Below the pieces are notes generated by a model. That model was not told where the DNA came from and did no database searches. It worked only from the letters and a program-made list of their open reading frames with translations. The translations under genes were made by a program, and so were the position numbers. A DNA stretch of 5,171 nt from Planctomycetota bacterium (GTDB taxonomy: Bacteria; Planctomycetota; Phycisphaerae; WQYP01). The DNA lies in assembly GCA_021798635.1 (NCBI GenBank), contig JAJZGH010000299.1, positions 1 to 5,171 of the forward strand. The letters run 5' to 3'. This document shows, piece after piece, positions 1 through 5,171 of this stretch; the stretch's first letter is position 1; every line of letters begins with the position of its first letter.

Positions 1-75
1 CCATTGGGAGACCAGCATTTCCATACGCGGCTGCTGGGTGTCAATCCAGGCGAGCATAGGTGCATAATCCGCCAT
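1..75 (-). CDS. N-terminal fragment of a protein, possibly an M20-family metallopeptidase (partial)
   Basis: A reading frame begins at an ATG read leftward from 75 and runs open off the left edge, giving 25 residues (MADYAPMLAWIDTQQPRMEM, then LVSQW). A helix of the type 'xMLxWIDxQxxxMxxLVxxW' at the very N-terminus resembles the start of M20/ArgE/carboxypeptidase G2-type zinc peptidases, which is only a weak resemblance. None of the metal ligands or catalytic residues lie inside the window, so the function is a guess. An in-frame upstream ATG at 87 would add four residues (MRYL), and an in-frame stop at 94-96 bounds the frame. No strong Shine-Dalgarno sequence decides between the two starts. 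The gene follows the lipoprotein gene on the same strand with a 57-nt gap (45 nt for the upstream start), so the two could share a transcript. Confidence 0.45.
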   Translation of the reverse strand, partial: MADYAPMLAWIDTQQPRMEMLVSQW

Positions 76-132
76 CAAATATCTCATAGCACGTTAAATC
101 TGATTCCGCAAATTAATGGGAATCAACGCGAA

Positions 133-633
133 TCAATGCCGATCATGCCCGCGTCGCCCGCGATCACCACCAGGCCCGCGCCGTTCGGGAGCGCCCCGTG
201 GCGGATGCGGCAGCCCACCTGGACGCCCACCGTGCCAGAATCGCGCCTGCTGCGGCGGATGTCCCGGATAATACCGCCAATGATTATCCGGCCCCCGGTA
301 ATAATACACATGCCGATCAGGATCAAAATAATAATTGAATCCTATAGCCGGTGCCGGCCGGGGCAGATACATCGGTGCCGGACCCCGCCAGAATACGGCT
401 CCGGGCGGTGGTGGCGAAGGACAATAGCGCCATCCGTAACTGGGGTAATAACAATAATACGCCTGGAGTCCGGGATCGTAATAATATTCATAGGCATACG
501 GACCGGGCTGTTGCACCACAACTCCACCCCGCCAGTACCCGCCCTGCCAATAGCTCCCACAGCCGGCAAGCATCATGCTTCCAATCCCCATGACCAATAA
601 CGGAAAAACCCGTTTTATCTGTTTAGCCCACAT
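133..633 (-). CDS. Tyr/Pro-rich repeat-containing lipoprotein of unknown function
   Basis: This encodes a 166-residue predicted lipoprotein. The N-terminus has basic residues K4, K7 and R8, a hydrophobic stretch at about 9-22, and a lipobox L22-A23-G24-C25. It should therefore be cleaved by signal peptidase II and lipidated at Cys25. The mature part is extremely rich in Tyr, Pro, Gly, Arg and Trp and consists of two tandem copies of a 51-residue unit: Tyr-Tyr-aromatic-Asp-Pro at 50-54 and 101-105, Trp-Arg-Tyr at 68-70 and 119-121, Phe-Trp at 81-82 and 132-133, Leu-Pro at 90-91 and 141-142. A basic Arg/Gly/His tail follows (about 146-166). I recognise no enzyme motif. An envelope-surface or structural role is possible but only inferred. 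The start is supported by AAAGGA nine bases upstream and a TATAAT promoter-like box. Long open frames also exist on the opposite strand, but they lack these signals. Confidence 0.8.
   Translation of the reverse strand: MWAKQIKRVFPLLVMGIGSMMLAGCGSYWQGGYWRGGVVVQQPGPYAYEYYYDPGLQAYYCYYPSYGWRYCPSPPPPGAVFWRGPAPMYLPRPAPAIGFNYYFDPDRHVYYYRGPDNHWRYYPGHPPQQARFWHGGRPGGLPHPPRGAPERRGPGGDRGRRGHDRH
208..486 (-). repeat. Two tandem 51-codon repeat units inside the lipoprotein gene
   Basis: Residues 50-91 (nucleotides 361-486) and 101-142 (208-333) align without gaps at a constant offset of 51 residues (153 nt). Matching positions include Y50/Y101, Y51/Y102, D53/D104, P54/P105, Y59/Y110, Y60/Y111, W68/W119, R69/R120, Y70/Y121, P75/P126, P76/P127, F81/F132, W82/W133, G84/G135, P87/P138, L90/L141, P91/P142 and P93/P144. 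The pattern is aromatic-aromatic-D-P, paired Tyr, W-R-Y, P-P, F-W-x-G, then L-P-x-P. This indicates an ancient in-gene duplication of one small module rather than simple low-complexity sequence. Confidence 0.75.
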
Positions 634-642
634 CGTAATCCA

Positions 643-648
643 TCCTTT
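643..648 (-). promoter_or_regulatory. Shine-Dalgarno site of the lipoprotein gene
   Basis: The minus strand reads AAAGGA here, nine bases before the ATG at 633. It fixes the start of the lipoprotein. An ATG overlapping this site on the same strand is in another frame. Confidence 0.6.
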
Positions 649-682
649 CGCTTAAACGCTTCAACAGTACTCCGTTACGCCT

Positions 683-713
683 ATTATACCGCGATGCCGG
701 CGTTGAATCCCAA
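683..713 (-). promoter_or_regulatory. Candidate sigma70-type promoter for the lipoprotein gene
   Basis: On the minus strand, TTGGGA (713-708) precedes a perfect TATAAT (688-683) with a 19-nt spacer, which is longer than the usual 16-18 nt. The predicted transcript start near 676 gives a leader of about 40 nt containing the AAAGGA ribosome site. The consensus -10 is the strong part; the -35 matches at four of six positions. Confidence 0.45.
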
Positions 714-731
714 CGCACCGGGCAGTATGAT
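703..731 (+). promoter_or_regulatory. Candidate sigma70-type promoter for trpF
   Basis: TTGAAT (703-708) and TATGAT (726-731) are separated by 17 nt, matching the consensus at four and five of six positions. Its -35 box overlaps by one base the -35 box of the divergent lipoprotein promoter. The predicted transcript start near 738 lies only a few bases before the first trpF start codons, so the message would be nearly leaderless unless translation starts at GTG 762. Confidence 0.4.
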
Positions 732-743
732 CAAATCCCGGTG

Positions 744-1427
744 ATGGATTTGTTGACTCAGGTGACAAAGACAAAAATAAAAATATGCGGCATTACGCGC
801 CGCGAAGACGCGCTGGCGGCGTTGGAGTATGGCGCAGATTTTATCGGCCTGAACTTCTTTGCCGGTCCGCGGAAGCTCACAATCCAACAACGGGCAGAAA
901 TTTTCCCCGCCATAAATAATATGCATCAGATTGTCGCGCTGGTGAACTTAAGCAGCCCTGAAGGTCTTGCCGGCGCCCATCAGTTGGCCGAGGAATTTGG
1001 CGTGCGAAACTTCCAAGTCTATGGCGAACCGGCAGCCGTAAAATTGCTGTCGGCCAAAGATGCCCGCTACTGGCCCGTATTTCGCATTGCCCATCGCGAT
1101 GATTTGCGGCTACTTACCGGCGCCCTAGCGCAACTTCCCTTTTCGGCCAGCAGCATAGTGCTGGATGCCTATTCCGCGCGGGGCCATGGCGGCACTGGCG
1201 AACAGATTGATCTATCCTGGCTCTCCGACGCACAAAAGGCCGATGAATTGCGTACTTTGCCGCCCATCATACTCGCCGGCGGCCTGACCGCCGAAAATGT
1301 CGCCCACGCGATAAACGCCGTGCATCCTGCGGCAGTGGATGTTTCAAGCGGCGTGGAAGTTGCAGGGCAACCCGGTATAAAAGATCATGCCAAAATGCGG
1401 GCATTTATCAAGGCCGTTCACCTGTGA
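744..1427 (+). CDS. trpF: Phosphoribosylanthranilate isomerase (TrpF)
   Basis: TrpF is a cytoplasmic (beta/alpha)8-barrel enzyme. It converts N-(5'-phosphoribosyl)anthranilate to 1-(o-carboxyphenylamino)-1-deoxyribulose 5-phosphate, the third step from chorismate to tryptophan. The 227-residue protein shows the family signatures in order: K-I-C-G-I-T at 13-18 with catalytic Cys15; GADFIGLNFF near 30-39 followed by G-P-R; the acid Asp141 in VLDAYSARGHGGTGE; the phosphate-binding ILAGGLTAENV at about 176-186; and VDVSSGVE at 198-205. The usual Leu-His-Gly after strand 4 is replaced by Val-Tyr-Gly (92-94). Start choice is uncertain: GTG 741, ATG 744 and GTG 762 are all in frame with no clear Shine-Dalgarno site, and GTG 762 would give the short N-terminus usual in the family. 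No other trp gene is in the window; lipA follows 67 nt downstream. Identity is secure, the exact start is not. Confidence 0.95.
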   Translation: MDLLTQVTKTKIKICGITRREDALAALEYGADFIGLNFFAGPRKLTIQQRAEIFPAINNMHQIVALVNLSSPEGLAGAHQLAEEFGVRNFQVYGEPAAVKLLSAKDARYWPVFRIAHRDDLRLLTGALAQLPFSASSIVLDAYSARGHGGTGEQIDLSWLSDAQKADELRTLPPIILAGGLTAENVAHAINAVHPAAVDVSSGVEVAGQPGIKDHAKMRAFIKAVHL

Positions 1428-1433
1428 TATAAT
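1405..1433 (+). promoter_or_regulatory. Candidate promoter for lipA at the 3' end of trpF
   Basis: TTATCA (1405-1410, inside trpF) and a perfect TATAAT (1428-1433, just after the trpF stop) are 17 nt apart. The predicted start near 1440 leaves a leader of about 55 nt before the lipA GTG. This suggests lipA can be transcribed independently of trpF, although read-through is also possible. Confidence 0.45.
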
Positions 1434-1447
1434 TTCTAGCTTATATC
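1426..1447. repeat. Perfect 7-bp inverted repeat across the trpF stop and lipA -10 box
   Basis: GATATAA (1426-1432) and TTATATC (1441-1447) are perfect inverted copies separated by 8 nt. The left arm includes the last two bases of the trpF TGA and most of the TATAAT box; the right arm lies at the predicted transcript start. The stem is A/T-rich and no T-run follows, so it is a poor terminator. An operator is possible but unproven. Confidence 0.4.
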
Positions 1448-1483
1448 CGTTCAGCCAGTGGCCGCTGCCGGATGGGTTTTAAC

Positions 1484-1487
1484 AGGA
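1484..1487 (+). promoter_or_regulatory. Shine-Dalgarno site of lipA
   Basis: AGGA lies seven bases before GTG 1495. This supports the GTG as the lipA start. Confidence 0.55.
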
Positions 1488-1494
1488 TAGGCTT

Positions 1495-2409
1495 GTGACT
1501 GCTCCCATTTCATTACCGTTAGCCAATGCGGAAAACCGCCCGGATTACATGCAGCCGGGCCGCAAGCCCTCTTGGCTGAAAGTGAAACTTCCAGCCGGCC
1601 CCGGTTACACCCGGGTGCGCGGAATTATGGATGAACATCGGCTGCATACCGTGTGCGAATCAGCCAAGTGCCCCAACATGGGTGAATGCTGGGGCCGCGG
1701 AACCGCCACGATCATGATTTTAGGAGATGTCTGCACGCGTAGTTGTGGATTTTGTCACATTAAAACCGGTCGCCCTCCCATACTGGACCTTGACGAACCC
1801 CGCCGGGTCGCCGAGTCGGCGGCGATTATGAAACTTCGGCATATTGTCATTACATCGGTTAATCGCGATGAACTTAAAGACGGCGGGTCCACAATATGGG
1901 CGCAAAGCATCACCGGCGTGCGCCAAGCATCGCCGAGCACCACCATTGAAGTGCTGATACCAGATTTTTGCGGCCACTGGGATGATCTGGACAGAGTCCT
2001 GGACGCCAAGCCGGATATTCTTAACCATAATATTGAAACCGTTCCCAGCCAATATTTTCGCGTGCGCCCGCAGGCCAAATACCCGCGGTCCCTGGAACTG
2101 CTGCGCCGTGCAAAAGCTCGCGGGTTTACCACCAAAACAGGACTCATGCTGGGCATCGGCGAAACCGATGAGGAACTCGAGCAAACACTTAAAGAAATTC
2201 GTGCAGTAAATGTGGACATCCTCACCCTGGGGCAATATCTCCAACCCACACGTGAACATCTGCCCATTGATCGCTGGGTAACGCCGGAGCAATTTGCCCA
2301 CTGGAAATCAGTAGGGCTTAAGCTCGGATTTTCCGTCGTGGAATCCGGCCCGCTGGTGCGCTCCAGCTACCACGCCGATGAACAAGCCGCCCGAACCATC
2401 CCCGCCTGA
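1495..2409 (+). CDS. lipA: Lipoyl synthase (LipA), radical SAM enzyme
   Basis: LipA inserts two sulfur atoms at C6 and C8 of a protein-bound octanoyl chain to make lipoyl groups, the cofactor of pyruvate and 2-oxoglutarate dehydrogenase and of the glycine cleavage system. The 304-residue length is typical. The auxiliary-cluster cysteines C54, C59 and C65 ([12 protein letters not shown]) precede the radical-SAM CX3CX2C cysteines C80, C84 and C87 (CTRSCGFC). Later come the family segments NHNIETV (about 178-184), [11 protein letters not shown] (about 217-227) and [18 protein letters not shown]. The C-terminal R-S-S-Y-H at 289-293 carries the serine that ligates the auxiliary cluster. All expected cysteines are present, so the enzyme should be active. 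Translation starts at GTG 1495, preceded by AGGA at good spacing. No lipB or lplA is visible nearby. A promoter-like sequence at 1405-1433 suggests its own transcription in addition to any read-through from trpF. Confidence 0.97.
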   Translation: MTAPISLPLANAENRPDYMQPGRKPSWLKVKLPAGPGYTRVRGIMDEHRLHTVCESAKCPNMGECWGRGTATIMILGDVCTRSCGFCHIKTGRPPILDLDEPRRVAESAAIMKLRHIVITSVNRDELKDGGSTIWAQSITGVRQASPSTTIEVLIPDFCGHWDDLDRVLDAKPDILNHNIETVPSQYFRVRPQAKYPRSLELLRRAKARGFTTKTGLMLGIGETDEELEQTLKEIRAVNVDILTLGQYLQPTREHLPIDRWVTPEQFAHWKSVGLKLGFSVVESGPLVRSSYHADEQAARTIPA

Positions 2410-2589
2410 TTCATTTTGCACATCCAATAATCGACTGCATCGGGCCGGTTACAGCGGATTTTACGCCTGAAAACATGCGGCTTGTCGGCAAAACCTTCGC
2501 CCTTGCGCGGCAGGAGCCCGAACGCTTCAGGAAGCACCTTCGTACCCGACACCTTAACGACCTAAGGCATCCTCGGGCACAGAACATAC
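2410..2589. other. Convergent intergenic region between lipA and the GH43 gene
   Basis: This 180-nt stretch separates two genes whose 3' ends face each other. It contains a nested stem-loop (2542-2580) and a small GCTT/AAGC hairpin (2524-2535). I see no tRNA, no canonical terminator with a T-run, and no convincing gene. Short frames on both strands lack ribosome sites or recognisable protein motifs. Confidence 0.6.
2542..2580 (-). other. Candidate 3'-UTR stem-loop of the GH43 transcript
   Basis: On the minus strand, GTGCCCGA (2580-2573) pairs with TCGGGTAC (2549-2542). Nested inside, CCTTAG (2567-2562) pairs with TTAAGG (2557-2552) around the tetraloop GTCG, with an asymmetric 5/2-nt internal loop between the stems. 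All 14 pairs form in the minus-strand RNA, two of them as G-U. The same positions are A-C mismatches in the plus-strand RNA, which argues for a minus-strand function. It begins 9 nt after the GH43 stop codon. No T-run follows, so it is not a standard intrinsic terminator; it could stabilise the 3' end or end transcription in another way. Confidence 0.4.
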
Positions 2590-4158
2590 TTAGTGGTTCT
2601 GCATTTGAAAAGAATCGAAGTCCGCGTTGATACGCGTGCCACGCAGGTCTTGAACGCACATGCCGGCGAAGGCACCGGTAAAGCCGCCGGCATAATCTGC
2701 GGAAAGTTTGTCAAATTCGCAGATTAGGGGGAAAGCGTGCCATATCCGGCCCTCCCCGGAGGCATGGAATATAAGGATCTCATCACGAATGATCGCCTTT
2801 AGAAATACTCTCGACCAATCGGAAATCGCGATTTGGCATTCGGTATATTCACGATATACGCCGGCATCCGTCTGCACGATGCCGACAACTTTTCCCAATT
2901 TTTCATCATGTGTTACCCGCAAATAATAGTGATGGCGGGTATCGTAATAAATGATCAGCCCCGCACACTGGGAATAATGCTCCGGTTCAAATTCCAGCAC
3001 ACATTGCGCTGTCACGTGGAAACTTTGCACCCGCTGTGCCAGCACACTTTGTTGAAACAGGCTATGCGGGGATTCGCGGCCGCGCATACGAAGAAATCCG
3101 GGGCGCTCGGTGGTGCTTATCCAATCCGGTGCCGTCGGCTCGCGCAGTGATTGCCAACGCGGGCTTAGGTCCGGGGAATTAAAATCATCGTGATCCGGTT
3201 CCGTGGGCCAGGGATGGGGATTTATTTCATCAGGCACATCGCACTGATTCTGCGGATCGGTTCCACCGGATTTTAAGCGTAGCCAATAGTCGACTGACCA
3301 GATCACTTCTTGAATAGCCGTTTCCCGGCCCAAAGGGCATCGCCGATACGGGTATAAGGGGCGGCTGCACAAATGAGCCAGATACCAGCGTCCTGCCTGC
3401 GTCTGCACCAGTTCGCCATGCCCGGCTTTTTGCAAAGCGACTCCGGGACTTTTTCGGCTTGTAAGTACCAGGGGTTGCGGGTCAAGCTCATAGGGACCTG
3501 CGATCGATCGCGACCGTGCCATGGAAATGCCGTGGTTCCAATCGGTGCCACCCTCGGCAAGCATGAGGTAATAGAAACCGTTGGCCTTATAAATATTGGG
3601 TCCCTCAATCAGAGGTACCTTGCGAAAGATGTTGACAATCGGGCCGATGAGACGCTGTTCGGTTGGGGAATATTCCTGCAGAACAATACCGGCAAATCGC
3701 GAACGGTCCGGCCGGTGGTTCCATTGCACATTGACCACCCACTTGCGGCCGTCATCATCATGAAATAGCGAAGGATCAAAACCGCTGGAATTCAGAAAAA
3801 TCGGTTCGGACCATGGGCCGGTAATTTCCGGTGCGGTGACCAGATAATTATGGACATCTCTAAATACCCCCACCCGATTCCGCACAATGGTGTATACAAG
3901 ATAGTATACCCCGTCGTGCATGCTTAGCGCCGGCGCCCAGATTCCGCCGGAGTCCGGGATGCCGGTCATATCCAACTGACTTTTGCGTGTTAAACCGTGG
4001 CCCAGCATCCGCCAGTTTACCAGATCACGGGAATGATAAAGCGCCACCCCGGGGAACCATTCAAACGTGCTGGTGGCGAGATAATAGTCTTCGCCCACCC
4101 GCAAAAAACTGGGATCCGGGTTAAAACCCCGCAATACCGGGTTCTGCAATTGCATCAT
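2590..4158 (-). CDS. xynB: Glycoside hydrolase family 43 beta-xylosidase (XynB type)
   Basis: This is a 522-residue GH43 enzyme of the XynB type, an inverting exo-enzyme that releases xylose (sometimes arabinose) from the non-reducing end of xylo-oligosaccharides. The N-terminal five-bladed beta-propeller (about 5-300) carries the three family acids: general base Asp15 in NPDPS, pKa-modulating Asp128 in SGFDPSLFHDDDGRK, and general acid Glu185 in IEGPNIYK. Other family segments are STFEWFPGV (30-38), PDSGGIWAPAL (68-78), His247 in QKAGHGELVQT, and CPLGRETA (274-281) with Arg278. A C-terminal beta-sandwich (about 325-520) with YYDTRHHYYLRV is typical of this subgroup. There is no signal peptide, so it should act in the cytoplasm on imported oligosaccharides. 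Two adjacent ATGs (4158 and 4155) could start it, with only a weak GGA before them. It lies 32 nt downstream of mdh on the same strand. Arabinofuranosidase or dual activity cannot be excluded. Confidence 0.93.
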   Translation of the reverse strand: MMQLQNPVLRGFNPDPSFLRVGEDYYLATSTFEWFPGVALYHSRDLVNWRMLGHGLTRKSQLDMTGIPDSGGIWAPALSMHDGVYYLVYTIVRNRVGVFRDVHNYLVTAPEITGPWSEPIFLNSSGFDPSLFHDDDGRKWVVNVQWNHRPDRSRFAGIVLQEYSPTEQRLIGPIVNIFRKVPLIEGPNIYKANGFYYLMLAEGGTDWNHGISMARSRSIAGPYELDPQPLVLTSRKSPGVALQKAGHGELVQTQAGRWYLAHLCSRPLYPYRRCPLGRETAIQEVIWSVDYWLRLKSGGTDPQNQCDVPDEINPHPWPTEPDHDDFNSPDLSPRWQSLREPTAPDWISTTERPGFLRMRGRESPHSLFQQSVLAQRVQSFHVTAQCVLEFEPEHYSQCAGLIIYYDTRHHYYLRVTHDEKLGKVVGIVQTDAGVYREYTECQIAISDWSRVFLKAIIRDEILIFHASGEGRIWHAFPLICEFDKLSADYAGGFTGAFAGMCVQDLRGTRINADFDSFQMQNH

Positions 4159-4190
4159 GGTGTAATTCCATCAGGCCGCCGCAGCGGTAA

Positions 4191-5126
4191 TCATATCTGG
4201 ATTGTCGCCACAAGTTGCCGCACATGATCCACAGAGGCATCCATAAGTTTTTTCTCATCGGTGGTCAGCGGCACTTCGATAATCTGTTCAACACCCTGGC
4301 TGCCAAGCTTCACGGGGACACCGACAAAATAGCCGCCCACGCCGTATTGTTTATCACAATAGGCCGCACACGGTAGCACCCGTTTTTTATCTTTAATGAT
4401 GGACTCGGCCATCTGCACCACGGCGGCGGATGGGGCGTAATAAGCGGAGCCGGTTTTCAGAAGATTGACAATTTCCGCACCGCCGGAGCGCGTACGCTTT
4501 ACTATGGCCTGAATTTTTTCCTCGGAAAGCAGTTCAGGCAAGGGAATGCCCGCGACGCTGGTATAGCGCGGCAGCGGCACCATGTCATCTCCGTGGCCGC
4601 CTAACAGCAGCGCCTGAATATCTTCCACACTGACATCGAGTTCCGCGGCGATAAAGCAACGATAACGGGCGGTGTCCAGGACGCCGGCCATGCCGATGAC
4701 TCGCTGCGGTTCAAAACCGCTGGCTTTATACGCGACATACACCATGGCATCCAACGGATTCGATACCACCAGCAGAATGCTTTTGGGCGAATATTTTACG
4801 ACTTGCTGCGTCACGGATTTTACAATTTCCGTATTTTTAATCAGCAGGTCATCGCGGCTCATACCCGGCTTGCGGGCCAGACCGGCGGTGATGATGACCA
4901 CGTCGCTGTTGGCAGTGGCTTCATAACTTGTTGCGCCGGTGAGGCGGGCATCATAGCCTTCAATGGGGGCGGCCTGTGACAAATCCAGCGACTTGCCCTG
5001 CGGCACGCCGTCAATTTGCGGCACATCCACCAGCACCACGTCGCCCAGTTCTTTCGCGGCCGCCCAATGCGCCGCGGTGGCTCCCACATTCCCTGCTCCG
5101 ATGATGCTGATTTTTGCACGTTTCAT
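4191..5126 (-). CDS. mdh: Malate dehydrogenase, LDH-like type, NAD-dependent
   Basis: This 311-residue cytoplasmic dehydrogenase interconverts malate and oxaloacetate with NAD(H) in the TCA cycle. The Rossmann motif GAGNVG lies at 10-15, and Asp34 at the end of strand 2 indicates NAD rather than NADP. Substrate-binding arginines are Arg85 (in ARKPGM), Arg91 (SRDDLL) and Arg154. Catalytic Asp151 (LDTAR) pairs with proton-relay His178 (GGHGDDMV), and VSNPLD lies at 121-126. Arginine at position 85, where lactate dehydrogenases have glutamine, favours malate over lactate. The segment after Asp34 ([11 protein letters not shown]) seems two residues longer than the common VVEGIPQGK form. The ATG at 5126 has GGAG seven bases upstream. 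The GH43 gene follows after 32 nt on the same strand, so the two may share a transcript. Confidence 0.96.
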   Translation of the reverse strand: MKRAKISIIGAGNVGATAAHWAAAKELGDVVLVDVPQIDGVPQGKSLDLSQAAPIEGYDARLTGATSYEATANSDVVIITAGLARKPGMSRDDLLIKNTEIVKSVTQQVVKYSPKSILLVVSNPLDAMVYVAYKASGFEPQRVIGMAGVLDTARYRCFIAAELDVSVEDIQALLLGGHGDDMVPLPRYTSVAGIPLPELLSEEKIQAIVKRTRSGGAEIVNLLKTGSAYYAPSAAVVQMAESIIKDKKRVLPCAAYCDKQYGVGGYFVGVPVKLGSQGVEQIIEVPLTTDEKKLMDASVDHVRQLVATIQI

Positions 5127-5133
5127 TTTTCAA

Positions 5134-5137
5134 CTCC
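5134..5137 (-). promoter_or_regulatory. Shine-Dalgarno site of mdh
   Basis: The minus strand reads GGAG, seven bases before the mdh ATG. This is the clearest ribosome site in the window and fixes the start. Confidence 0.6.
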
Positions 5138-5158
5138 GTTTTGATTTACACATAAATA

Positions 5159-5164
5159 ACTATA
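5159..5164 (-). promoter_or_regulatory. Possible -10 box for mdh
   Basis: The minus strand reads TATAGT (five of six matches to TATAAT) in an A/T-rich stretch, which would give a leader of about 25 nt. The matching -35 box would lie beyond the right edge of the window, so the call cannot be completed. Confidence 0.25.
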
Positions 5165-5171
5165 AAGCTAG

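Noticed and set aside
120..136. Direct repeat GAATCAA at 120-126 and 130-136 at the lipoprotein stop codon
   Set aside because: Two 7-bp copies with a 10-nt period overlap the end of the coding sequence, which is easily a chance match, and there is no third copy.
4..600. A 198-codon open frame on the plus strand opposite the lipoprotein gene
   Set aside because: It has no recognisable domain, no ribosome site, and a His/Arg/Pro/Thr-rich composition expected from the complement of a Tyr/Pro/Gly-rich gene. The minus-strand gene has a lipobox, a ribosome site and a promoter-like box.
1453..1480. G/C-rich stretch followed by TTTT before lipA, considered as an attenuator or terminator
   Set aside because: Only 4-bp stems such as CAGC/GCTG can be formed and the T-run is not adjacent to a stable hairpin.
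1720..2301. A 193-codon minus-strand open frame within lipA
   Set aside because: It is fully antisense to an unmistakable lipoyl synthase and shows no family motif.
2475..2630. A 51-codon plus-strand frame (ATG 2475, TGA 2628-2630) in the convergent gap, with charged, protein-like sequence
   Set aside because: No ribosome site, no recognisable motif, overlap with the end of the GH43 gene, and it crosses the stem-loop at 2542-2580. A decayed gene remnant is conceivable but unsupported.
2411..2659. Minus-strand open frames across the lipA-GH43 gap (2411-2659 and 2367-2552)
   Set aside because: Cys/Arg-rich sequence without domains, overlapping both neighbouring genes out of frame. Probably chance open frames.
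3373..3768. A 131-codon plus-strand open frame within the GH43 gene
   Set aside because: It lies opposite the catalytic propeller of a clear GH43 enzyme and has no motif or ribosome site.
4159..4190. Possible terminator between mdh and the GH43 gene
   Set aside because: The 32-nt gap is G/C-rich but forms only very short stems and has no T-run.

Overview
The window (5,171 nt, roughly 50-55% G+C by eye) looks like an ordinary bacterial chromosomal segment. It has no mobile-element, phage, CRISPR, tRNA or rRNA signal that I can see. The lactate-dehydrogenase-like malate dehydrogenase has a slightly lengthened loop after its NAD-binding aspartate. Together with an intracellular GH43 xylosidase and scattered single biosynthetic genes, this fits a planctomycete (Phycisphaerae-like) or another PVC-group bacterium. 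That placement is an inference from remembered family patterns and is tentative.

Layout from left to right. Positions 1-75 (minus) are the first 25 codons of a gene cut off by the window edge, possibly an M20-type peptidase. Positions 133-633 (minus) encode a small Tyr/Pro/Gly-rich lipoprotein built from two gapless 51-residue tandem repeats. A 110-nt divergent intergenic region follows, with back-to-back promoter-like sequences whose -35 boxes overlap. Positions 744-1427 (plus) are trpF (phosphoribosylanthranilate isomerase). Positions 1495-2409 (plus) are lipA (lipoyl synthase), with its own promoter-like sequence over the end of trpF and an inverted repeat across the trpF stop codon. A 180-nt convergent intergenic region (2410-2589) holds a stem-loop whose imperfect pairs favour the minus-strand RNA. 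Positions 2590-4158 (minus) are a cytoplasmic GH43 beta-xylosidase. Positions 4191-5126 (minus) are malate dehydrogenase, 32 nt upstream of the xylosidase on the same strand.

Functionally this is a mixed neighbourhood: tryptophan synthesis (TrpF), lipoate cofactor assembly (LipA), the TCA cycle (Mdh) and xylo-oligosaccharide breakdown (GH43). Mdh and GH43 may be co-transcribed; trpF and lipA may be partly so. I see no convincing undescribed system. The least explained element is the repeat lipoprotein, followed by the 3' stem-loop behind the xylosidase gene and the inverted repeat at the lipA promoter.
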